11,910 nt of DNA from an uncultured Veillonella sp. (GTDB lineage: Bacteria; Bacillota; Negativicutes; Veillonellales; Veillonellaceae): NCBI GenBank assembly GCA_900757715.1, contig CAAEOZ010000132.1, forward strand, positions 1-11,910, written 5' to 3'. A model generated the notes under the pieces. The model saw nothing but the letters and a program-made list of their open reading frames with translations, did no database searches and was not told the origin of the DNA. Below, piece by piece: positions 7,401-11,910 of the stretch; within the stretch, counting starts at the first letter, position 1; each line of letters starts with the position of its first letter. A program made the position numbers and the translations under genes.

Positions 7401-8683
7401 ATCATAATCCTGAGGCGCCGGAAGAGGTAGTGGTTGAGAAATTACCAACTTACGATTACAATCGAGTTGTCTTTACAGAAGAAATGCGTAAGACTTATAA
7501 AATCTTGGTACCACAAATGTCACCATTGCATTTTAGCCTCTTAGAGCCAGTTCTCAAAAATGAAGGATATGACTTTGAAATGTTGCCAGCGCCTACGCGT
7601 GATGATATTGAAGTGGGTTTGAAATATATCAATAATGATGCATGTTACCCCGCGATTATTGTTGTAGGTCAGCTTATGTCCGCACTGTTATCCGGTAAAT
7701 ATGATGTAGAGAAGACTGCTGTTATCATCTCTCAAACTGGTGGTGGTTGTCGTGCTACAAACTACATCGGTTACTTACGTAAAGCATTGATTGATGCTGG
7801 TATGAAACAAGTGCCAATCCTATCCCTCAATGCGAGCGATATGGAACGTCAACCGGGCTTCAAATTGACAAAAGGCTTCTTACATCGCATGATTCAAGCC
7901 GTAGTATACGGGGACGCTATCATGCAATGCGTATTGGCTACACGCCCATACGAAAAGAACCCTGGCTCTACCGATGCATTATGTGATTACTGGCTTAAAA
8001 AGCTCCGTGAAAACATTACATCTGCAAGCCTTCGTCAATACAACAAGTATATTAAAGAAATCATTCATGACTTTGATAACTTGCCAGTCAACAAGGATGT
8101 ACAGAAACCTCGTGTTGGTGTCGTAGGGGAAATTTACGTTAAATTCCACCCAAGTGCTAACAACCATATTAATGAACTCATTGAAAAGGAAGGCGGCGAA
8201 GTCGTTACATCTGGCTTGCTAGATTTCTTCTTGTACTGTGCAATGGATAGCACTTATCGTGCGAAACACCTTGATGGTACATGGCTATCAGGCTTCTTTG
8301 GTACATTGGCTCGTGAAGCCCTTGAACTATACCGCTTGCCATACGCTAAAGCTGTAGCGGCGTCTAAAAACTTTGATCCTCTACAACGTATGACAGAAGT
8401 GGCTAAAGAAGCAGCCCAATTCATCGGTCTTGGTAACCAATGCGGTGAAGGCTGGTTCCTAACAGGCGATATGATCGACCTCATCGAAAAAGGGGCTAAA
8501 CAAATCGTATGCTTACAACCATTTGGATGTTTACCAAACCACGTAACAGGTAAAGGCATGGTGAAAACACTATCCGCTGCATACCCGGACGTGCGCATTG
8601 CTGCTATTGACTACGATCCAGGATCCAGTGCAGTAAACCAAGCAAATCGATTAAAACTACTACTATCGACAATGTTTGAATAA
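4427..8683 (+). CDS. Giant acyl-CoA dehydratase activase (tandem BadF/HgdC ATPase domains plus DUF2229)
   Basis: The 1418-aa protein carries two BadF/BadG/BcrA/HgdC ATPase modules. The first starts at GIDVGSTT (8-15) and has cysteines C125 (NGSCAGGTGAF) and C164 (ARCGVFAKTDVQ), close to the C127/C166 positions that hold the 4Fe-4S cluster in HgdC. The second starts at GIDAGSTT (323-330), with C445 and C484 in the equivalent places. A Cys cluster follows (C608, C611, C615, C634), then a DUF2229-type region from about 676 (GIPRVLNMYEDFPFW) and a C-terminal part (about 1020-1418) with HgdB-like GGGC and ACYPA motifs. HgdC-type proteins use ATP to drive one-electron transfer to 2-hydroxyacyl-CoA dehydratases; the physiological partner of these giant fusions is generally unknown. 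I chose ATG 4427 because AAGAGAGG lies 5 nt before it; the upstream GTG at 4394 lies inside a hairpin with no ribosome binding site. No dehydratase gene is adjacent. Confidence 0.88.
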   Translation: MQHMLRMGIDVGSTTVKVVLLDEHDNYLYKKYIRHYANILDTVYTLLQEAQVGHEDDLVHVCITGSGGMAMAEKVRIPFVQEVIAETRAVKALYPETDVIIELGGEDAKVTYLGQTAEHRMNGSCAGGTGAFIDQMATLLQTDASGLNQLAMNADTIYPIAARCGVFAKTDVQALLNQGASHENIAKSVFQAIVNQTIAGLACGHKIEGNVAFLGGPLTFLSELRQCFCDTLELDEAHRIIPENGELFIALGAALMKDECREITVGQLTKEIGALIGIPMEATDRVDPLFKNEQELEDFRARHAKAVTPKANIEDAQGPCYLGIDAGSTTLKVVLINSNKEIIFSHYGPNHGKPLEKSREIIEKIYELLPKGAYIAHSGVTGYGEAFLKRALGIDIGEVETMAHYRAARFFCPDVSFILDIGGQDMKCCKVRDGYIEDIVLNEACSSGCGSFIDTFASGLRIPIDQFAKEGLLAPMPIDLGSRCTVFMNSKVKQAQKEGATVQDIAAGLAYSVIKNALYKVLKVKDPKELGDHIVVQGGTFYNESVLRAFEKLMGVEVIRPDVSGLMGAYGMALLAAETAEELQKGESTLLDSEGLNSLQVSTTMRNCGLCPNNCMLTINAFSDGRTYVTGNRCDRGAGDMIQEKRKPVPNLVDVKLRRYFDYYLKKNIPEFEGKMRVGIPRVLNMYEDFPFWFTFFNSLGYEVILSDYTTKDQYNKAIDTIPSDTACYPAKAVHGHIRDLANAQVDFIWYPCIQHGPKEFSRDNNYHCPMVISYPELIKNNMQEVLGDTPFHAPFLPLADKKSLVPALVKALDFLDLKKKDIAKAVDLAWEEQENCKASYRETTKKTVSRLVAEQIPTIVLAGRPYHLDSGINHGIPELITSLGMAVLTEDGVAPLGNEIKHLRVVDQWSYHSRLYRAAEFVSRTEGFQIVELNSFGCGLDSIVADQVKDILSANHKIHTLLKIDEGTNLGAVTIRLRSLQSVMERSLRRHHNPEAPEEVVVEKLPTYDYNRVVFTEEMRKTYKILVPQMSPLHFSLLEPVLKNEGYDFEMLPAPTRDDIEVGLKYINNDACYPAIIVVGQLMSALLSGKYDVEKTAVIISQTGGGCRATNYIGYLRKALIDAGMKQVPILSLNASDMERQPGFKLTKGFLHRMIQAVVYGDAIMQCVLATRPYEKNPGSTDALCDYWLKKLRENITSASLRQYNKYIKEIIHDFDNLPVNKDVQKPRVGVVGEIYVKFHPSANNHINELIEKEGGEVVTSGLLDFFLYCAMDSTYRAKHLDGTWLSGFFGTLAREALELYRLPYAKAVAASKNFDPLQRMTEVAKEAAQFIGLGNQCGEGWFLTGDMIDLIEKGAKQIVCLQPFGCLPNHVTGKGMVKTLSAAYPDVRIAAIDYDPGSSAVNQANRLKLLLSTMFE

Positions 8684-8702
8684 GAGTGCTCAGTTATATT
8701 TT

Positions 8703-8849
8703 CATTGGGGCCCCGTAACAACTACATAACACTAGTATAGAAAAAACACAGCCCTCTCTTGGCTCAGTACGGCGCTACGCTTCGTAAAATCGCTGCAGAG
8801 AGGGCTGTATTCTTTTCTATATACGCTAATTATGAAGATGTCCCATTAT
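8703..8849 (+). mobile_element. MITE-like repeat element, copy A
   Basis: This non-coding element begins with GGGGCCCCGTAACAA (8707-8721) and ends with GTCCCATTA (8840-8848). It contains a terminator (8748-8815) whose loop is a 35-nt core (8762-8796) that matches 31/35 with copy B at 9348-9500 in inverted orientation. Spacing is conserved: 55 nt from the GGGGCCCC motif to the core in both copies, and 46 versus 45 nt from the core to CCCATTA. Its outer ends are more decayed than those of copy B. It starts about 20 bp after the activase stop. Small inverted-repeat elements that also act as terminators are known in many bacteria; I do not recognise this family. Confidence 0.55.
8748..8815 (+). 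terminator. Terminator of the activase gene, carrying the 35-nt conserved core as its loop
   Basis: ACAGCCCTCTCT (8748-8759) pairs perfectly with AGAGAGGGCTGT (8797-8808), followed by ATTCTTTT. The A-rich left flank (8741-8746) allows pairing with the T-rich tail. The 35-nt core (8762-8796) in the loop contains a TACG-CTT-CGTA mini-hairpin. Confidence 0.75.
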
Positions 8850-9164
8850 AAAATGTAAATGATTCAATCTACTGTATATCTAATAGCTCCATCGTTTTTT
8901 TATCTCATTATTCACAAAAAATTCGCAATACATCTAACGGAAAAAGAGGAGAGAGGGCTGTGTTCTTTTCTATATACGCTAATTATGAAGATGTCCCATT
9001 ATAAAATGTAAATAATCTAATCTACTATATACCTAAGAGCTCCATCGAGTCTTATAGCTCATTATTTACAAAAAATTAGCAATACACCTAATGGAAATGG
9101 GAGGAAGAGGGCTGTATTCTTTTCTATATACACTGGTTATGAAGATGTCTCATTGAAAATGTAA
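8798..9164. repeat. 153-bp tandem direct repeat, about 2.4 copies
   Basis: GAGGGCTG recurs at 8800, 8953 and 9107, giving periods of 153 and 154 bp. Copies 1 and 2 are nearly identical over their first 60 bp (for example ATACGCTAATTATGAAGATG at 8821 and 8974) and remain clearly similar to the end; copy 3 stops matching near 9164. Each unit starts with the 3' arm of the copy A terminator and the right end of that element, then adds about 100 bp of AT-rich sequence. There is no open frame of note. Units are far too long and few for a CRISPR array. Confidence 0.85.
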
Positions 9165-9187
9165 CTGGGCAGAGGATGGTCGGAGCG

Positions 9188-9216
9188 AGGAGATGTGGCT
9201 GTGCCACATCTCTTTT
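9188..9216 (+). terminator. Short strong terminator
   Basis: GAGATGTGGC (9190-9199) pairs perfectly with GCCACATCTC (9203-9212) around TGT and is followed by TTTT; the stem extends by a G-T and an A-T pair. It follows the tandem repeats and has no recognisable gene of its own, so it either backs up the upstream terminator or ends an unannotated small transcript. Confidence 0.7.
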
Positions 9217-9347
9217 CCCTACAAACAGTTGAGCAGGCGCTTTCCGTTATTGTGTTTATGTATATTGGCGTAGATAGAAAGAATAGTGCCAAGTTGATAT
9301 TAAAATGTATAATACATATCTTTAAACATTTTTGCTGATGCTATTAC
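9217..9347. other. Non-coding stretch, nothing recognised
   Basis: I see no open frame with a ribosome binding site, no clear promoter and no hairpin in this 131-bp stretch between the terminator at 9188-9216 and element copy B. Confidence 0.5.
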
Positions 9348-9500
9348 GTCGTAATGGGACTTTTTCATAGCAAAGGTTAATAAAAATAGCACCACCTTTT
9401 TCGCAGCGATTTTACGGAACGTAGTGACGTACTGAGCAAGAAGAAGGTGGTGCTGTTTTTATACTAAATTTATTCTATTGTAACGGGGCCCCATTACGAC
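9348..9500 (-). mobile_element. MITE-like repeat element, copy B, with 11-bp perfect terminal inverted repeats
   Basis: GTCGTAATGGG (9348-9358) and CCCATTACGAC (9490-9500) are perfect 11-bp terminal inverted repeats bounding a 153-bp element. Read on the minus strand it starts with GGGGCCCCGTTACAA, then TAGTATA, a long terminator stem, the 35-nt core (9437 down to 9403), the second stem arm, and ends in GTCCCATTACGAC. Order and spacing match copy A. It encodes nothing and would have to be moved by a transposase elsewhere. No clear target-site duplication is seen beyond a possible TA. Confidence 0.6.
9382..9460. terminator. 21-bp bidirectional terminator downstream of the MFS gene, with core loop
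   Basis: Bases 9382-9402 pair with 9440-9460 over 21 bp, with G-T wobbles and no gaps, from AAAAA on one side to TTTTT on the other. The loop holds the 35-nt core (9403-9437). It lies inside element copy B and would end transcripts of the MFS exporter (minus) and any rightward transcript. Confidence 0.8.
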
Positions 9501-9552
9501 TTAGACATACAAATGCTATAATACTGTATTAACTATTGTAATAAGACTGGCA

Positions 9553-10740
9553 CTATTCTTTCTCAACTAACCTATATAGGCACAATAAGGAAAGCGCTGC
9601 ACATACTAGCATTGTAATCCCCATGGGGATCCCCGTATATTCCCCACCAATACCAACTAATGGAGATACGATTCCTGCAGAGAACATGCTAGCAAAGCCA
9701 AGTACTGCAGAGGCACTTCCAGCCATTTTACCGTATTTAGCCATTGCCATAGAGAAAGAGGCAGAGCCAAATAGGGATACTGTACATACGGTAAAGAATA
9801 GAATGGCCGTTACAGGAATAAGTGGCCATTCGAAAAGCATAGCTATTAAGAATAGCAAGGAGCCGATTGTTAGTTGCCAGAGGGCAAATGTTAGTAATTG
9901 TCGAACTGTGATTACATTACTTAATCTAGCGCTTATGGCACTAGCTAAGATAATACCACAGCTATTGATACCAAAGAGATAGCTAAATTCTTGTGCAGAT
10001 AGTTGAAAGATGTTTTGGTATACAAAGGATGAACCTGAGATATACGCAAAGAATCCACCAAAAGCAAAGAATTGGATTAGTGTTTGCCCAAGGAATCGCT
10101 TATCTTTAATAAGCGTAATGTAGTTCTTTGTAGCAGTTGCAACGCCACCTGTAACGCGTTTTTCTTTAGGTAAGCTTTCACGGAAGAGAAGCGATCCCAC
10201 TAATAGAATAGCAGAAAATATTGCTAAAATAACGAAGATAACACGCCATGTAGTGAATAGTAATAATTGACCGCCGATGAGCGGAGCGATTACTGGTGCC
10301 AAACCGTTAACCATCATGAGCAATGCAAAGAGTTTAGTCAATTCTTGACCAAATGCAAAATCTCGAGCGATGGCCTTAGCAATTACAACGCCCACAGATC
10401 CTGTTAAACCTTGTAGAAAGCGTCCTAGTAAAAGTATTTCAATGCTTGGTGCATAAGCACAGATTATGCTAGAGATAACGCAAAGTAGGTTGCCTGTTAT
10501 AAGAGGCAACTTGCGGCCCATAGTATCACTAATAGGACCTCCAAATAATTGACCTAATGCAACACCAAAAGTCATCACACCAATGGTCATTTGAATATTT
10601 GATGCAGATGTATTTAGTTCACTAGGCATAATTGGTAATGCTGGTAAATATAAATCTGTTGCAAGTGGTGTGATGGCTGTCAACAGACCAAGGAATACTA
10701 CTAAGATGAAAGAGATCTTAGCAGAACTTTCTTGAGTCAT
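9553..10740 (-). CDS. Bcr/CflA-family MFS drug exporter
   Basis: This 395-aa inner-membrane proton antiporter has about 12 hydrophobic segments, the size of the Bcr/CflA group (DHA1, TIGR00710), which exports drugs such as bicyclomycin and chloramphenicol and sometimes metabolites. Visible signatures are TM1 PLATDLYLPALP (25-36, with D29), MFS motif A GGPISDTMGRK (67-77), motif B-like GRFLQGLTGS (106-115), and motif C-like NGLAPVIAPLIGG (145-157). ATG 10740 is preceded by AGGAGGG (10751-10745). The leader carries a terminator hairpin and a short reading frame, so expression may be inducible. No regulator is adjacent. The substrate cannot be told from sequence. Confidence 0.88.
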   Translation of the reverse strand: MTQESSAKISFILVVFLGLLTAITPLATDLYLPALPIMPSELNTSASNIQMTIGVMTFGVALGQLFGGPISDTMGRKLPLITGNLLCVISSIICAYAPSIEILLLGRFLQGLTGSVGVVIAKAIARDFAFGQELTKLFALLMMVNGLAPVIAPLIGGQLLLFTTWRVIFVILAIFSAILLVGSLLFRESLPKEKRVTGGVATATKNYITLIKDKRFLGQTLIQFFAFGGFFAYISGSSFVYQNIFQLSAQEFSYLFGINSCGIILASAISARLSNVITVRQLLTFALWQLTIGSLLFLIAMLFEWPLIPVTAILFFTVCTVSLFGSASFSMAMAKYGKMAGSASAVLGFASMFSAGIVSPLVGIGGEYTGIPMGITMLVCAALSLLCLYRLVEKE

Positions 10741-10749
10741 AAAACCCTC

Positions 10750-10803
10750 CTATACTAAAGTGAGAAAAATAAAAGTCTGCGAATCGCACTTCGCAGACTG
10801 CAT
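10750..10803 (-). CDS. Possible 17-aa leader peptide of the MFS gene
   Basis: An ATG (10803-10801) opens MQSAKCDSQTFIFLTLV and stops at TAG (10752-10750), whose last two bases are the first two of the exporter's AGGAGGG ribosome binding site. Codons 2-10 lie within the terminator stem at 10774-10799, so a ribosome translating it would melt or block the hairpin. The weakness is the lack of a clear Shine-Dalgarno sequence before its ATG (only AGAAAAAA). It may be a chance frame. Confidence 0.35.
   Translation of the reverse strand: MQSAKCDSQTFIFLTLV
10765..10799 (-). terminator. Terminator hairpin in the MFS leader (candidate attenuator)
   Basis: On the minus strand AGTCTGCGAA (10799-10790) pairs perfectly with TTCGCAGACT (10783-10774) and is followed by TTTATTTTT (10773-10765). 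It lies 24 bp from the MFS start codon, leaving no room for a separate promoter, so exporter transcripts must pass through it. A terminator in this position is expected to act as a regulated attenuator. Confidence 0.65.
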
Positions 10804-10829
10804 TTAATTTTTTCTATTTGATACGATGT

Positions 10830-10838
10830 ATTTTACCA
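10830..10838 (-). promoter_or_regulatory. Candidate extended -10 promoter for the MFS gene
   Basis: Read on the minus strand, TGGTAAAAT is an extended -10 (TG-N-TAAAAT); no good -35 is visible. Initiation near 10823 would give an 80-nt leader containing the short reading frame and the attenuator hairpin. Confidence 0.4.
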
Positions 10839-10867
10839 TGATTGAGAAAAAATATCTATATAAAATA

Positions 10868-10895
10868 TTGAGTTTGCTATATCTCTATTTATAGA
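10868..10895 (+). promoter_or_regulatory. Candidate promoter for the small secreted protein gene
   Basis: TTGAGT (10868-10873) and TATAGA (10890-10895) are separated by 16 bp, upstream of the start at 10960. The region is so AT-rich that such matches are expected by chance. Confidence 0.3.
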
Positions 10896-10959
10896 TTACA
10901 ATTAGTATATTAATTATATCTAAAAATATCAATGTGTTTATTGGCGATGGGAGAATTAT

Positions 10960-11133
10960 ATGAAATATTTACTAAAAGGTTTTGTGTTAGCTGCAATAGT
11001 AGTAATCGGGACAGCTACGGTTTCATCTGTAGAAGCAATATCATTAAACCATGTTATATGTAGTATTCTCATATGTGGCAACAAAAAAGAACAGCTCGTG
11101 AAGAGCTGTTCTTTTTTTGTTACCAGTTCTTAG
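10960..11133 (+). CDS. Small protein with N-terminal signal peptide, unknown function
   Basis: A 57-aa frame starts at an ATG preceded by GGGAG (10949-10953), 6 nt away. Its N-terminus is a textbook signal peptide: MKYLLK, a hydrophobic core (7-19), and a likely signal peptidase site after VEA (24-26). The remaining 31 residues contain three cysteines (C34, C39, C50). The last third is encoded by the lactate permease terminator (11083-11118) and the stop overlaps the permease stop region on the other strand. This suggests a truncated remnant of a longer exported protein that ran into neighbouring sequence, or else a real short exported peptide. I do not recognise the family. Confidence 0.5.
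   Translation: MKYLLKGFVLAAIVVIGTATVSSVEAISLNHVICSILICGNKKEQLVKSCSFFVTSS
11083..11118. terminator. Bidirectional terminator of the lactate permease gene
   Basis: GAACAGCTC (11089-11097) pairs perfectly with GAGCTGTTC (11103-11111) around GTGAA, flanked by six A on the left and seven T on the right. It begins 12 bp past the permease stop codon and serves both converging genes. Confidence 0.9.
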
Positions 11134-11910
11134 AAGAAGAAGTGGTGAATTTCATGGATGAAATGTTGACCGAAGAAGGAGATACAACCATGCATAACAA
11201 TGAAGATCAAGAAGTATTTGAATGCGCTGTTCATGATAACGCTTGCTTCGATTTCATGCTCTAATTTATGAGCTTCTTCAGCACTGATTTCTTTGTGGTT
11301 ATCGAGGTATGCTTTTAAAGCAGGACCAACGGCACCAATGGAAATCGCGATGGATTGTGGAGACAACATTTTACCGATACCAGCTGCACCGGAGTTAACA
11401 GCTGCTAACCAGAAGCCAAGATCTTCCCAGCTTGTAGGGTCTAAGCCTTGAGCTGCTGCAATTTGAAGTGGACCAAACAATACGTTGGAGTTTGTACCGG
11501 AACCAGTTAAGAAGGCACCCAACGCACCTACGATAGGAGCGAATAATGGGTACAAGGAACCTGTACCAGCAACCATTGCTTTTGCAATGTCTGCAGTCAT
11601 ACCGGAGTATGTCATCAATTTAGCTGTCATAACAACTGTAATGATTGTAAGGTATGTAAACTTCAAGTTTTTAACTGTGTTACCCAATGTACCGAAAATT
11701 TCGCCAGCTTTTGCTTTTTGGATGAAACCACCAACAATACCAGCGATGAAGATCATGATACCAGGAGTTGCAATCCATACGAATGTATAAGGTTTTGCAC
11801 CAGGACCTTGGTAAATAGGTACAGATGTTTTAATGGACGCAAGAGGACCATTAATTGCAGGGAACAATTTGGAAGTTAATAACAATAATACGAAGATTAA
11901 GATGAATGGC
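11130..11910 (-). CDS. lctP: L-lactate permease, LctP family (C-terminal part, 5' end outside window)
   Basis: This integral membrane proton symporter brings lactate into the cell, the key carbon and energy substrate of Veillonella-type organisms. Only the last 259 aa are present: the frame is open to the window edge, and a TTG at 11885 is internal, not a start, because hydrophobic coding sequence (PFILIFVLLLLTSK) continues upstream. Full-length family members are about 500-550 aa. Typical LctP stretches are visible, including GTNSNVLFGPLQ and AAGIGKMLSPQSIAIS, then a charged loop (HKLEHEIE) and a last membrane segment before a His-rich tail (HFIHEIHHFFF). Codon use is smoother and more GC-rich than the flanks, suggesting high expression. 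A strong terminator follows at once. Confidence 0.9.
   Translation of the reverse strand, partial: PFILIFVLLLLTSKLFPAINGPLASIKTSVPIYQGPGAKPYTFVWIATPGIMIFIAGIVGGFIQKAKAGEIFGTLGNTVKNLKFTYLTIITVVMTAKLMTYSGMTADIAKAMVAGTGSLYPLFAPIVGALGAFLTGSGTNSNVLFGPLQIAAAQGLDPTSWEDLGFWLAAVNSGAAGIGKMLSPQSIAISIGAVGPALKAYLDNHKEISAEEAHKLEHEIEASVIMNSAFKYFLIFIVMHGCISFFGQHFIHEIHHFFF

Noticed and set aside
8254..8598. 114-aa minus-strand open frame
   Set aside because: Antisense to the conserved C-terminal part of the activase; a shadow frame.
8798..9164. CRISPR array
   Set aside because: Repeats are 153 bp, only about 2.4 copies, contiguous and without unique spacers.
9623..9982. 119-aa plus-strand open frame
   Set aside because: It lies entirely antisense to the MFS exporter and has no family-like features; a shadow frame.
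11073..11264. 63-aa plus-strand open frame
   Set aside because: It starts inside the permease terminator and continues antisense to the permease; no ribosome binding site.
11485..11790. 101-aa plus-strand open frame
   Set aside because: Antisense to the lactate permease; its content mirrors the permease codons.

Overview
The window is AT-rich DNA that reads as a Veillonella-like member of the Negativicutes. The basis is the gene content: a lactate permease (lactate is the main Veillonella carbon source), a giant BadF/HgdC-type acyl-CoA dehydratase activase typical of strict anaerobic Firmicutes, an anaerobe-type CobT, and strong AGGAGG ribosome binding sites. Genus assignment is inference from gene content, not from a database match.

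Layout, left to right. Positions 1-359 hold two strong hairpin terminators, a nested dyad, and the cobT leader, in which a hairpin sits between the only Shine-Dalgarno match and the start codon. cobT (360-1397, cobamide lower-ligand activation) is followed 9 bp later by a DUF389 membrane protein (1407-2720), so the two form an operon closed by a terminator at 2773-2846. A lone methionine-type ABC substrate-binding lipoprotein, metQ (3094-3927), follows; its leader has an 8-bp stem ending exactly at the ribosome binding site, and the gene has its own terminator. After a 390-bp AT-rich leader region with promoter-like and dyad motifs comes one giant gene (4427-8683, 1418 aa) with two BadF/HgdC ATPase modules, each with both cluster-ligand cysteines, then a Cys-rich linker and a DUF2229 region.

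Positions 8684-9552, between convergent genes, are non-coding but highly organised. They hold two inverted copies of a MITE-like element of about 142-153 bp. Each copy carries a transcription terminator whose loop is a conserved 35-nt core (31/35 identical), while the stem arms differ in sequence but remain complementary. One copy lies downstream of each convergent gene, in the same orientation relative to it. Between them is a 153-bp tandem repeat (about 2.4 copies) whose unit begins with the right half of the element, plus a further terminator. This is the most unusual part of the window.

On the minus strand, 9553-10740 encodes a Bcr/CflA-type MFS exporter. Its leader has a terminator hairpin inside a 17-codon reading frame whose stop overlaps the exporter's ribosome binding site, an arrangement resembling leader-peptide attenuation. 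A small plus-strand gene for a 57-aa signal-peptide-bearing protein (10960-11133) runs through the terminator of the convergent lactate permease gene (11130 to the window edge, minus, 5' end missing).

Functionally, the window combines lactate uptake, cobamide assembly, methionine uptake, an activator for radical dehydratase chemistry and drug export. Only cobT-DUF389 looks co-transcribed; the other genes are single units separated by terminators.
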